Source of the DNA: Flavobacterium sp. HTF
Lineage (GTDB): Bacteria > Bacteroidota > Bacteroidia > Flavobacteriales > Flavobacteriaceae
Assembly (NCBI RefSeq): GCF_003105115.1
Contig: NZ_QETH01000003.1
Location: 1-64,000 of the forward strand
DNA length: 64,000 nucleotides
Reading direction: 5' to 3'
Shown here piece after piece: positions 16,808 to 25,512 of the stretch. A program made the position numbers and the translations under genes. The notes beneath the pieces are model-generated. The model made no database searches, was not told the origin of the DNA, and worked only from the letters and a program-made list of their open reading frames with translations. The number at the start of each line of letters is the position of its first letter. Position 1 is the first letter of the stretch.

Positions 16808-17535
16808 CCGTATTAAAATGCATAGCAGTAGATGATGAACCATTGGCGTTAAAGCTGGTCGAAACTTTTATAGAACAGACTCCTTTTTTACAATTGAGCT
16901 GCAGCTGCGATAATGCGGTGGAAGCCCTGAGTCTAATTCGCGAAAAGCAGCCTGATGTTGTTTTTCTGGACATCAACATGCCCAATCTGACAGGAATGGA
17001 ACTGGCAAGACTTTTACAGGATCAGCCGGGACCGATTCCGAAAATCATTTTCACAACGGCGTATAATCATTATGCAATTGAAGGTTACAGGGTAAATGCA
17101 GTAGATTATCTTTTGAAACCCTTTAGTTACGAAGAATTTTTGCGTGCTGCAAACAAGGTCTTACAACTGACTGAAGAAGCTTCAAATCATATCCAGGCGG
17201 TTACGGCAGATGATGAATTTATCTTTTTAAAAGTAGAATACCAATGGGTCAGGATTTCGCTTAAAGAAATTTTATACATCGAAAGTTTAAAGGATTATGT
17301 AAAAGTACATCTGGATGATTCTCAAAAATCAATGCTGTCGCTGATTTCACTGAAAGCACTGGAAGAAAAACTTCCGCCGTCAAAATTTATGAGAGTACAT
17401 CGTTCTTTTATTGTTTCGCTTGACAAAATAAATGCGATCACTAAAAATTCAATTATAATCGGAAAAACTGAAATCACGGTTGGAGAACAGTATAAAGAAA
17501 CATTTAAAACCATAGTTGACAAATGGTTAAAGTAA
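16804..17535 (+). CDS. LytTR-family response regulator
   Basis: A 243-residue two-component regulator. The receiver domain (about 4-120) has the acidic pair Asp10/Asp11 in AVDDEPLAL, the phosphorylation site Asp56 in VVFLDINMPNLTG, and the conserved Thr and Lys (FTTAYNHYAI, DYLLKPF). The C-terminal LytTR DNA-binding domain (about 140-243) contains ILYIESLKDYVKVHL and FMRVHRSFIVSLDKINAI. It is phosphorylated by the coupled kinase at 15758. LytTR regulators usually bind paired direct repeats; I could not identify these with confidence in the adjoining divergent region. Confidence 0.93.
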   Translation: MTVLKCIAVDDEPLALKLVETFIEQTPFLQLSCSCDNAVEALSLIREKQPDVVFLDINMPNLTGMELARLLQDQPGPIPKIIFTTAYNHYAIEGYRVNAVDYLLKPFSYEEFLRAANKVLQLTEEASNHIQAVTADDEFIFLKVEYQWVRISLKEILYIESLKDYVKVHLDDSQKSMLSLISLKALEEKLPPSKFMRVHRSFIVSLDKINAITKNSIIIGKTEITVGEQYKETFKTIVDKWLK

Positions 17536-17550
17536 AACAGATAAATTGCC

Positions 17551-17844
17551 ATGGAAAAAAGATCAAACAAATATTATCTTACTCTTAGTCTGAAGGAATA
17601 TGCAAACGGCGAAACGCAGCCTGCAAGAGAACTTGGAATTGAGTTTGATAATCACGACGAAATCTTTGGAATCATCCAAAAAATAAAAGATAAAAACCTA
17701 TTTGATAATCCCGGTGAAGCCACTCAGTTTGCAATAGGTTTAAAATTATTTAGTGAAATAAAATTAAAATACCGCAAAAATCCTCTTTTTGATGAACTGA
17801 ACGAAGTGTTTCCGGTTTTCATGAAAAAACTTAAAGATTTATAA
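17551..17844 (+). CDS. DUF3861-like small protein
   Basis: A 97-residue soluble protein: NKYYLTLSLKEYANGE, then LGIEFDNHDEIFGIIQKIKD and ATQFAIGLKLFSEIKLKYRKN. The pattern of a short beta-hairpin followed by an 'FDNHDEIF' helix and a conserved acidic C-terminus resembles DUF3861, of unknown function. It begins 15 bases after the LytTR gene and is probably the third gene of that operon. Confidence 0.6.
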   Translation: MEKRSNKYYLTLSLKEYANGETQPARELGIEFDNHDEIFGIIQKIKDKNLFDNPGEATQFAIGLKLFSEIKLKYRKNPLFDELNEVFPVFMKKLKDL

Positions 17845-17927
17845 AAAAATTTAAAATTCAATAAAAATGAAAATAAAAATGTCCGACACTCTGAAGGTAT
17901 TGGAACATTTAGTATTTAAATTAGTAA

Positions 17928-20552
17928 CTAAAAGTAATCTGATTTCGTTATCAGAAGCTTTTTAATTTTAGAATGAAGGGTATTTCCCGGAATATTTAAA
18001 ACTTCGGCAGCACCGCCGGCTCCTGATATTTTTCCGTTGCACCTTTTTAACGCACTGATAATAAAAGTACGTTCCATTTCTTCAAGCGTTTTGCTGAAGA
18101 TATTTTCTTCGGCATCGTTTCGGTCTGTTTTTTTAGGAAGATATACTTCGCGCAGGACATTGTCCGTTGCCATAATTACGCTTCTTTCTATAAGATGCTC
18201 CAGCTCCCTTACATTTCCCGGCCACAAATAACTTTGTAATTGCTGTATCGCTTTTGGAGCAATCCGGGTTATATTTTTACCGTTGTTTTTATTGTATTTC
18301 GTTACAAAAAAATTGGCCAGTGCTTCTACATCTTCCATTCTTTCGCGCAGTGAAGGCAGAAAAATAGGAAAAACATTCAATCGGTAAAAAAGATCCGAGC
18401 GAAAACGGTTCGCTTCGACTTCATCTTCTAAATTCCGGTTGGTAGCAGCAATAATCCTCACATCTACTTTGATGGTATCTTTTCCTCCCACCCGTTCCAG
18501 TTCACGCTCCTGTATAACACGCAGTAATTTAACCTGTGCTTCGAGCGGCATTTCTCCTATTTCATCCAGAAACAAGGTGCTGTTATTGGCCAGTTCAAAC
18601 TTTCCGATTCGTCTTTCTGTTGCTCCGGTAAAAGCTCCTTTTTCGTGGCCAAATAATTCACTTTCAATAAGACTCGCAGGCATAGCGGCACAGTTAACTT
18701 TAATCATCAGTTTGTCTTTTCTGTTGGAAGCGTTATGAATGGCACGCGCGATAAGTTCTTTCCCTGTTCCGGTTTCTCCCAGAATCAAAACAGTCGAATT
18801 CGAGTCGGCCACCAGTGACATTAAATGGTAGACTTTCTGCATTTGCACGCCGCTTCCTATAATCTCAGAAAAATTATAAATGTTTTTTATCTGCTCTTTC
18901 AGGTATACATTTTCATGTTCCAGTTGCTGTTTGTAAAGCAGCAGTTTTTCATTTGCCTGATTATTGGCAATGGCAACCGATATCTGGGAACAAATTCCTT
19001 TCAATACCGAAGGGTCTAACTTATCTGCCAGCAGCCACATGGTGCCAATGTTTGTATTTCCTACTTTTAATAAAGCGCCGTAGGCATTCTCAAAACCCAC
19101 TTTTTTCCAAAGCTGGGCAAAACCTGAATTCGTGAGTTTTAGCTCTTCTTCTACATTAAAAACAACTGCAGATTCGCTTTTTATGATCTGAGCGGTATAA
19201 GGTTCGTAGATATCCAGTTTAACCGCTTCCATTTTATCAAAATCAATTTCAGCCGTTTTAAACAAAGTCCTGTCAAACATATAGGAGCTTAAACCAATCC
19301 CGTCGTCATCAAAAATATTCAGCATGGCCAGTTTCGTATCCAGAAGATCCCGCAGTACATTAATAATGGCTGTTTCTAAATCTTCTTTGGTTCTGACACC
19401 TGCTATTTCATTACTAAACTGCAGTAAAACAGATTGCTCGTTGTTTTTGCTTAACAGTAATTCGTTTGCCATAATATTGGACAAAGCAATTGAGATTTGA
19501 GAACAAATTCCCTGCAATAACGAAATGTTTATTTCTTCAATAGCAAGCCATAAAATACCTAAAGAAACGTCACCATTGCGAAGGGCAATTCCGACCATTC
19601 TTTTAAAACCAAGTTTCTTCCAGAAGAACAGGTATTTTGAGGTTATCCCCCGTTCTATTTCTAAATCTACATTAAAGAGTAAAGGAATATAACTGTCCAG
19701 AACCCTGTTTTGTAAACCGTCATTTAAAGGGAATTTTAACTGGGCAACTTCGTGCAAAACTGGATCGTCGGGAGTCGTAGCGGTGGTGTCGTGTATGTAC
19801 GAACTCATCGTTGTTCCGTCGATGTTTATTTTACGGATAACATAACCTCTGAGCGGATTTATTCCTTTTAATGCCTTGCTGACTGCAACAGCCAGATCGG
19901 CTTTGTTTCTGACTTCTGAAATATCATTACTAAAATCAAGCAAAAAGGACTTCTCCGCTTCTTTTTTTACTATTTCCTCGTTTTTAATAATATTGGAAAC
20001 CGCTATCGAAAGCTGGGGTGCAATACCGTTTACAACCGTCCGAAATTCCTGCGTAAAGCTGTCTGTACGATCCGAATAAATATGCATGAAACCAAACGGC
20101 TTGTCTTCATTCCATAGTGTATTCATCAGGATTTCCCTCACACCACCATCGTAGTTTACATTTAAAAAATGAGGGCTTTTGGGCTGGTCTTTAACTTCTT
20201 CAACCAAAAAAGAAATACAGCCTTCTGATTCCAAAACCGATTGTATAAATGGTTCGTTTAAAGTAAAATGGGCTTTTTGCAGTTTGGAGTACGCTATTTT
20301 CTCTAAAATGGCATCTGCATTTGCATCTAATAAAAAACCTGCATAAGTTTTATCTTTCTGATCAATCAGCGTAATGGTGATGTGGGTAAAGTAGTAAAGA
20401 CTCTTTAACCGTTTGGAGAAAAGAAAAATTAAGTCTTTTTTTTCTCTTACCCTGGTAATATCCTTTCCCAAATCCAATAAGATCGTATTTTCCTTTTCGC
20501 GGAAATCTTTTTCAGTATTACCTGAGCTCTCAGATGTTTTGGCTTTTTTCAT
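17928..20552 (-). CDS. Sigma-54-dependent activator with three GAF domains
   Basis: An 874-residue cytoplasmic enhancer-binding protein. The first 540 residues contain three GAF-like repeats (about 25-190, 200-365, 375-540), each opening with an LLxFSxDIxxVRxKxDL-type segment. A coiled-coil linker leads to the AAA+ domain: Walker A GETGTGKE (592-599), the sigma-54 contact loop GAFTGA (639-644), Walker [12 protein letters not shown], and [15 protein letters not shown] Fis-type HTH ends the protein ([21 protein letters not shown]). It should activate sigma-54 promoters after binding a small ligand. No target is obvious nearby: I found no good TGGC-N8-TTGCA promoter in the adjoining gaps. The GAF repeats look like internal duplications. 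Confidence 0.9.
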   Translation of the reverse strand: MKKAKTSESSGNTEKDFREKENTILLDLGKDITRVREKKDLIFLFSKRLKSLYYFTHITITLIDQKDKTYAGFLLDANADAILEKIAYSKLQKAHFTLNEPFIQSVLESEGCISFLVEEVKDQPKSPHFLNVNYDGGVREILMNTLWNEDKPFGFMHIYSDRTDSFTQEFRTVVNGIAPQLSIAVSNIIKNEEIVKKEAEKSFLLDFSNDISEVRNKADLAVAVSKALKGINPLRGYVIRKINIDGTTMSSYIHDTTATTPDDPVLHEVAQLKFPLNDGLQNRVLDSYIPLLFNVDLEIERGITSKYLFFWKKLGFKRMVGIALRNGDVSLGILWLAIEEINISLLQGICSQISIALSNIMANELLLSKNNEQSVLLQFSNEIAGVRTKEDLETAIINVLRDLLDTKLAMLNIFDDDGIGLSSYMFDRTLFKTAEIDFDKMEAVKLDIYEPYTAQIIKSESAVVFNVEEELKLTNSGFAQLWKKVGFENAYGALLKVGNTNIGTMWLLADKLDPSVLKGICSQISVAIANNQANEKLLLYKQQLEHENVYLKEQIKNIYNFSEIIGSGVQMQKVYHLMSLVADSNSTVLILGETGTGKELIARAIHNASNRKDKLMIKVNCAAMPASLIESELFGHEKGAFTGATERRIGKFELANNSTLFLDEIGEMPLEAQVKLLRVIQERELERVGGKDTIKVDVRIIAATNRNLEDEVEANRFRSDLFYRLNVFPIFLPSLRERMEDVEALANFFVTKYNKNNGKNITRIAPKAIQQLQSYLWPGNVRELEHLIERSVIMATDNVLREVYLPKKTDRNDAEENIFSKTLEEMERTFIISALKRCNGKISGAGGAAEVLNIPGNTLHSKIKKLLITKSDYF

Positions 20553-20782
20553 TTAAGGAAGTTCTTTTCTTCAGGCTATAAGGGCTGATTTTAATGGTAT
20601 AAATATAATCAATATCGGGCAGGCTATAAATTTATGTGCGTACAAACTATTCTTTTCCGTTTATTCTGTAAGTAAAAAGCGATGATGTAATACTTCATGA
20701 AATATTTTTTGTAGTCATGTTTTTTTGACTAATTGACTTGTGAATAAATACAAACGAACTTTGCCCGGTAAAGAAACAGTTT

Positions 20783-21769
20783 ATGAAAACACTATCGCTA
20801 TTATTAATACTGATCAGTTGTACAAACTGTTTGTCACAAAATAATCTAAAGATGAGCAAAAATAAAACCAATCCGTTATTGTGTGATCCTGTGAGTGGAA
20901 CCTGCGAAATGCCAACTGGCGAAAAGTCAAATGAAACCGCAGTGATACCAACAGAAAATAAACCTGTAAAAATCATTTATTACACCGATCCGATATGTTC
21001 TTCCTGCTGGGGAATTGAACCTCAGTTGCGAAAATTAAAACTCGAATACGGCGCTTATATTGATATTGATTACCGAATGGGCGGTTTATTGCCAGACTGG
21101 AGCTATAACAGCGGCGGCATCAGCAAACCATCGGATGTAGCGCATCACTGGGATGAAGCCAGTTTACACTATGAAATGCCTATTGACGGAAATGTATGGA
21201 TTGAAGATCCTCTTGATTCCTCTTATCCGTCCTGTATTGCTGTGAAGGCGGCACAAATTCAAAGCAAAGAAAAAGCAGTTGTGTTTATGAGGATCCTTCG
21301 TGAAAAATTATATTTAGACAAAAAGAATATTGCGAAATGGGAGAATTTAGCCGAAGCTGCCAAACTTGCCAATCTGGATGTTGAAAAACTAAAAAAGGAT
21401 TTTGAAGGCGATGCCCGAAAACTTTTTCAGGAGGATTTAAATTATGCCAAAACATTGGGCGTAAGAGGTTTTCCAACTTTATTTTTCTCTGACGGAAATA
21501 ATAACCAATTGACGGTTTACGGTTCTAAATCTTTCGCTTCTTACGAAAATGCTTTACTTGCCTTATATCCCGATGCCAAAAAGAAAAAAACAGTTAATGA
21601 AAATCCGTTATCTCTTTTTGAAATTTATCCGACACTTACTCCCAAAGAATACGCGGTTATTCTGGACAAATCTTATTTTGAAGCTAAAGATATTTTAGAA
21701 CAATTATACTCTGAAGGAAAATTAGAAAAGAAGACTATCAAAAATGGTTCTCTTTATACAAAAAAGTGA
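20783..21769 (+). CDS. DsbA/SpxH-like thioredoxin-fold protein
   Basis: A 328-residue protein of the FrnE/SpxH (YjbH) type. The active site is Cys72-Ser-Ser-Cys75 in YYTDPICSSCWGIEPQLRKL, an inserted helical domain follows (about 120-215), and the cis-Pro loop is VRGFPTLFF. A short extra domain (about 265-328) resembles a winged-helix or adaptor end. The N-terminus MKTLSLLLILISCTNCLSQ looks like a lipoprotein signal, which would place it outside the cytoplasm, unlike cytoplasmic SpxH; an in-frame ATG further on (MSKNKTNPLLCDPVSGTCEM, codon 24) would give a cytoplasmic form carrying a second Cys pair, Cys34/Cys41. Which start is used decides the role (ClpXP adaptor-like or envelope oxidoreductase). 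Confidence 0.75.
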   Translation: MKTLSLLLILISCTNCLSQNNLKMSKNKTNPLLCDPVSGTCEMPTGEKSNETAVIPTENKPVKIIYYTDPICSSCWGIEPQLRKLKLEYGAYIDIDYRMGGLLPDWSYNSGGISKPSDVAHHWDEASLHYEMPIDGNVWIEDPLDSSYPSCIAVKAAQIQSKEKAVVFMRILREKLYLDKKNIAKWENLAEAAKLANLDVEKLKKDFEGDARKLFQEDLNYAKTLGVRGFPTLFFSDGNNNQLTVYGSKSFASYENALLALYPDAKKKKTVNENPLSLFEIYPTLTPKEYAVILDKSYFEAKDILEQLYSEGKLEKKTIKNGSLYTKK

Positions 21770-21802
21770 TTTCCCCAATATTTTGCCCCAAATAGGTCAC
21801 TA

Positions 21803-21840
21803 AAAAAAGCGCATCAAAACTGATTTGATGCGCTCATTTT
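21803..21840. terminator. Hairpin terminator
   Basis: GCGCATCAAA (21809-21818) and TTTGATGCGC (21824-21833) form a 10-bp stem flanked by A and T runs. It separates the DsbA-like gene from the convergent end of the PUL operon. Confidence 0.88.
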
Positions 21841-21857
21841 TTAAGTATAAAAGCTGT

Positions 21858-22832
21858 TTATTTCTGGAATAAAGTAAAACTTTTACTTTCTGCTTTTATT
21901 TTATTTCCGTCAAAACTGATATCAATAATTCCGGCTTTTCTTGGAGAAACTGCCGAATTGTTAAAATGCGTATGGAGAACATAATGCATTTTATTGTCTT
22001 TGTCCCAAAAAACATCACCATGGCCAATTCCGTTTTGGTTTGTTGTTTTTCTACTGATTATCGGACCATCAGCAGATTTTTCCCAGGGACCAAGCGGACT
22101 TTTGCTGGTTGCATAACCTACTGCATAATCCGGATTTCTGAAATCATTTGCAGAATATATCAGATAATACAAGCCATTGTGTTTTAAAACAGTCGGACCT
22201 TCTGTGACCGGCCAATTTGTATTTTCGGTATTTTCCCAGGGTAAAGTTCCTGAGATACATTCGGTCAGTGTTTCCGGTTTTATACTTTGAAGATCATCGT
22301 TGATTTCGGCAACAAAAATTCGGTTTCCATTTGTTAATCGTACGTGATACAAATATTTCTTTCCATCTTCATCAATAAAAATAAAAGGATCAATCTGATT
22401 TCCGGTTTCTATAATTACTTTTTTTGATTCATTTTTAAAAGGCCCAAGCGGACTATCGCTCACAGCAGTTGCAATATTTTCATTTGCCGTGTAAATCATA
22501 TAGAATTTCTTATTGTATTCTAAAATCTGCGGTGCCCAAAAACCTTTATCGCCAAAAGCATCTCCTTTTTTTAAGGCCAGTCCGTTTTGTGCACCTGCAG
22601 GCCCGCTCCATTTTTTTAAATCAGAAGAAGTATATACCTGAAATCCTTCGCCGTTTGGAATATTTCCTGTTGTAGTTCCGTATAAATAATATGTTCCTTT
22701 GTTATAAAAAATCGTAGGATCGGCCAGTAAAATACTTTCCGATTTATTTTCCTGAGGTTTGTCTGTGCTTTTTTCCTGCGAACAGGCTGTAAAGACACAG
22801 AGTAAAGTTATTAAGGATAGGAATTTTTTCAT
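21858..22832 (-). CDS. GH43-family glycoside hydrolase (lipoprotein)
   Basis: A 324-residue five-bladed beta-propeller enzyme with a lipoprotein signal (VFTACS, Cys17). The three catalytic carboxylates of GH43 are visible: the base Asp in LLADPTIFYNKGTYYLY, the pKa-modulating Asp in NQIDPFIFIDEDGKKYLY and the acid Glu in PVTEGPTVLKHNGLYYLIYS; a conserved His lies in GIGHGDVFWD. GH43 enzymes cleave alpha-L-arabinofuranose or beta-D-xylose links; the exact substrate is not readable. It is the last gene of the leftward PUL run and is separated from galM by a repeat element, so it may have its own promoter. Confidence 0.87.
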   Translation of the reverse strand: MKKFLSLITLLCVFTACSQEKSTDKPQENKSESILLADPTIFYNKGTYYLYGTTTGNIPNGEGFQVYTSSDLKKWSGPAGAQNGLALKKGDAFGDKGFWAPQILEYNKKFYMIYTANENIATAVSDSPLGPFKNESKKVIIETGNQIDPFIFIDEDGKKYLYHVRLTNGNRIFVAEINDDLQSIKPETLTECISGTLPWENTENTNWPVTEGPTVLKHNGLYYLIYSANDFRNPDYAVGYATSKSPLGPWEKSADGPIISRKTTNQNGIGHGDVFWDKDNKMHYVLHTHFNNSAVSPRKAGIIDISFDGNKIKAESKSFTLFQK

Positions 22833-22865
22833 TTTTATTGGGTTTATATTTTTTACTGCTCATTC

Positions 22866-22956
22866 TTGTCATCCTGACGAAGGAAGGGTCACACACTAGA
22901 TTGTTATATACTTTATGGAGTTTCTTGCGAAGATCCTTCCTTCGTCAGGATGACAA
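22866..22956. repeat. Palindromic intergenic repeat (REP-like), single copy
   Basis: TTGTCATCCTGACGAAGGAA begins the left arm (22866-22887); the exact complement is at 22935-22956, with a 47-base loop. This is a variant of the element TTGTCATTCTGAGGAACGA that is repeated in the 53.1-54.2 kb array. It lies between two PUL genes and may also act as a terminator or an mRNA-processing hairpin. Confidence 0.8.
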
Positions 22957-22980
22957 ACCAGGCGTTTAAAAAATTAGCAT

Positions 22981-23011
22981 TCTTTGCGTAATTCTTTGCG
23001 CTCTTTGCGGT
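22981..23011 (-). repeat. ACCGCAAAG-type short repeat
   Basis: Read on the minus strand it is ACCGCAAAGAGCGCAAAG followed by AATTACGCAAAG, three spaced GCAAAG units. The same block (ACCGCAAAGNNGCAAAG, then TTATACGCAAAG) occurs four times in the 53-54 kb array, always next to a GTCATTCTGAG-type palindrome, so the two blocks travel together. Confidence 0.75.
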
Positions 23012-23023
23012 TAAATTAATTAC

Positions 23024-24199
23024 TTAATTAGAAAACTGATAAACAGAAACTGTCTTATATTTTTGTCCCGGTTTCAAAACAATCGTAGCAAATTTCGGCT
23101 GGTTTGGAGCATCCGGAAAATGCTGCGTTTCTAAGGCAAAAGCGGTTCTGAAATCGTCTTTGGCTCCTGACTTGAACACATTTTTACTTTGCATAAAATT
23201 ACCGCTGTAAAACTGTAATCCAGGCTCTTGCGTATAAATATCTAAAGTGATACCTGACTTATCTCCGGAGATTGTCGCAGCGTGATTTAATCCGTTCTTT
23301 TTAGTTCCGTTTAAGACATAATTGTGATCATATCCTTTTCCGAATTTCAACTGCTCATCTTTTGTTTCGATACGTTCTCCGATGGTATGTTTGGAAGTAA
23401 AATCAAAAACAGTATTTTTTACCGGTTTTAATTCTCCTGAAGGAATTAATCCTTCATCAACCGGAGTAAATTCGTTTGCATAAATCTGTAATTCGTGATT
23501 TAAAATACTGCCGCTTCCTTCTCCGTTCAGGTTAAAAAAAGCATGATTGGTTAAATTGACTACTGTTGTTTTATCAGTCGTTGCTTCATATTCCATTTTA
23601 ACGGATTGATCTTCCGTAAGCGTATAGGTTACTTTTACAGTCAGATTTCCGGGGAAACCTTGTTCTCCGTCTGGTGAAACATAACTGAAAACCAACGTAT
23701 TTTCGTTTGTTTTTGCCACATCCCAAACTACATCCTGAAAACCTTTTATACCGCCATGCAAAGCATTTTTCCCATTATTTAACGGAACCTGATATTGTTT
23801 TCCTTCCAAAGTAAATTTTCCTTTTGCAATACGGTTTCCAACTCGTCCGATGGTCGCACCAAAATAAGGTTCTGTTGAAGTTTTAAATCCTTTTGCAGAA
23901 TTCATTCCGACTACAACATCGGTTTGTTTTCCGTTTTTATCAGCAACCCAAAGTCCGATTAGTCGTCCTCCGTAATTGGTAAAAGCGGCTTTTATCCCTT
24001 TGTTTTCAATCCAGTACAGATTAACTTTTTTACCGTCGATTATGGTGTCAAAGTTTTTAGCTTCCAAAACCGGTTTTACAGAATCTGTTGCGATTTCCTG
24101 TGCTGTTTCTTTAGAAACTGCATCTTCTTTTTTTGTGTCTTTACAATTAAACTGAAAAAGCGCCAGCAATACGACTCCGGCTATTTGTAGGTTTTTCAT
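23024..24199 (-). CDS. galM: Aldose 1-epimerase (galactose mutarotase)
   Basis: A 391-residue GalM-family enzyme that interconverts alpha and beta anomers of free aldoses. After an N-terminal lipoprotein-type signal (FQFNCKD, Cys19) come the family markers GATIGRVGNRIAKGKFTLEG, NNGKNALHGGIKGFQDVVW, the His of VNLTNHAFFNLNGEGSGS, and the catalytic Glu in FALETQHFPDAPNQP. Export to the envelope matches a role in processing sugars released by the PUL enzymes. It lies 21 bases downstream of the GH43 gene at 24221 and is probably cotranscribed with it. Confidence 0.93.
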   Translation of the reverse strand: MKNLQIAGVVLLALFQFNCKDTKKEDAVSKETAQEIATDSVKPVLEAKNFDTIIDGKKVNLYWIENKGIKAAFTNYGGRLIGLWVADKNGKQTDVVVGMNSAKGFKTSTEPYFGATIGRVGNRIAKGKFTLEGKQYQVPLNNGKNALHGGIKGFQDVVWDVAKTNENTLVFSYVSPDGEQGFPGNLTVKVTYTLTEDQSVKMEYEATTDKTTVVNLTNHAFFNLNGEGSGSILNHELQIYANEFTPVDEGLIPSGELKPVKNTVFDFTSKHTIGERIETKDEQLKFGKGYDHNYVLNGTKKNGLNHAATISGDKSGITLDIYTQEPGLQFYSGNFMQSKNVFKSGAKDDFRTAFALETQHFPDAPNQPKFATIVLKPGQKYKTVSVYQFSN

Positions 24200-24220
24200 T
24201 TTTTATATTTTTAAGATGTT

Positions 24221-25255
24221 TTACTTTTTATTAGACGGAATGGCAAGTATAGTCTGCTCGCTTACAGGTTCTCCCAAAACCGGAAATCCGTTTGCATCCC
24301 AGTTGATTTTCTGCATTCTTGGTGATCTTTTGTTTCCGCAGCCTTCCCCGGGATTCGAATTGGCGTGGTATAAAATCCAGTCTTCTTTTCCGTCAGGAGA
24401 TTTAAAAAACGAATTGTGTCCCGGCGCATAAACGCCATTTTTTGCTGTTTGCTGAAAAATAGGTTCTCCTGATTTTTTCCAGGCTGAAGGATCCAATAAA
24501 TTATTTCCTCCATCAAAAGTCAGTAAACCTAATGCGTAAAAGTCTGTCCAGCATCCGCTTGCCGAAAAAACGATGAATATTTTATCTCCGTTTGATAAAA
24601 ACTGCGGTCCTTCATTTACATTTACCTGAGCCGGGTTTACATCATCATGGAGCGCGCCGTGTGTTTCCCAGGCATGAGTTGGCGACGAAATCAAAACACG
24701 GTCACCTTCAATTTCAAGCGGGTTTTTCATTTTGGCAATATAAATATTCTGTTGTCCGTTGATATCGCCTTCCCAGCCTGCCCAAATCATATACAGCTGT
24801 TTTTTATATTCAAAAACATTTCCGTCAATTGCCCATTTATCAGTTTTGGCTGCGATTTTTCCTTTAAAATCCCATTTTCCTTTAAACGGATCACCGGATT
24901 TATTTTCAAGGACATACATTCTGTGATTCTTGTTATCACCATTATCTGCTGCAAAATAACAGTACCATTTTCCTTTAATGATATGAAACTCCGGTGCCCA
25001 TATTCCGGCAGAATAGTCTGTTCCTTTTGGAGCTTCCCAAATCAATTTGCTTTCTGCATTTTTCAGGTCAGACAAATCTTTGGTTTTCCATAAGACGAGT
25101 CTGTTGCCAAGTGTATTGGTATAGTAATAATATCCTTTGTAATACGTAGAATAGGGATCTGCTCCCGAAGGTAAAATCGGGTTTGAAAATGTTTTCTGCT
25201 GTGAATATGCAGCTGAAACAATCATCAAAAGAAAGAGAATTAAGTATTTTTTCAT
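24221..25255 (-). CDS. GH43-family glycoside hydrolase (secreted)
   Basis: A 344-residue five-bladed propeller with a signal peptide (MKKYLILFLLMIVSAAYSQ). The GH43 triad is visible: base Asp in LPSGADPYSTYYKGYYYY, modulating Asp in KWAIDGNVFEYKKQLYM, acid Glu in VNEGPQFLSNGDKIFIVFS. The presence of a long GKWYCYFAADNGDNKNHRMY stretch is common in alpha-L-arabinofuranosidase-like GH43 proteins of Bacteroidota. It is probably periplasmic and works on arabinose- or xylose-bearing oligosaccharides. The gene is one of three propeller glycosidases in this PUL, which are different from each other and so not recent duplicates. Confidence 0.88.
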   Translation of the reverse strand: MKKYLILFLLMIVSAAYSQQKTFSNPILPSGADPYSTYYKGYYYYTNTLGNRLVLWKTKDLSDLKNAESKLIWEAPKGTDYSAGIWAPEFHIIKGKWYCYFAADNGDNKNHRMYVLENKSGDPFKGKWDFKGKIAAKTDKWAIDGNVFEYKKQLYMIWAGWEGDINGQQNIYIAKMKNPLEIEGDRVLISSPTHAWETHGALHDDVNPAQVNVNEGPQFLSNGDKIFIVFSASGCWTDFYALGLLTFDGGNNLLDPSAWKKSGEPIFQQTAKNGVYAPGHNSFFKSPDGKEDWILYHANSNPGEGCGNKRSPRMQKINWDANGFPVLGEPVSEQTILAIPSNKK

Positions 25256-25332
25256 TTTATTTTTTGTTATTGGTGTGTGTTTTTAGACACATAGAACAAA
25301 GTTCTGCTTTATATAAATTGCCATTCTTTTTA

Positions 25333-25492
25333 ACATAGCCCAAAGTTTCAACTTTGGGTTCAGGGTTTAGAGTTAAAAGCAGCTGTATTTTTTCTGATCT
25401 TCATAAATTCCAAAGCTGAAACTTTGGGCTATGTCGCTTGGCTATGTGTCTCTGACCTGCATAAAACCCAAAGTTGAAACTTTGGGCTATGT
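25333..25492. repeat. Three palindromic CCCAAAGTTTCAACTTTGGG-type repeats
   Basis: Copies at 25333-25360, 25405-25434 and 25463-25492 contain the near-perfect palindrome CCAAAGTTTCAACTTTGG with a constant ACATAGCC/GGCTATGT flank on one side. The first is inverted relative to the other two. They fill the gap between the GH2 and GH43 genes and look like a small family of intergenic repeats. Confidence 0.8.
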
Positions 25493-25512
25493 TCATACAG
25501 CTAAAAAATCTA

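Noticed and set aside
24647-25093. A 148-codon plus-strand frame opposite the GH43 gene
   Set aside because: It is antisense to the GH43 catalytic region, Phe/Ile-rich and without any domain; a shadow frame.
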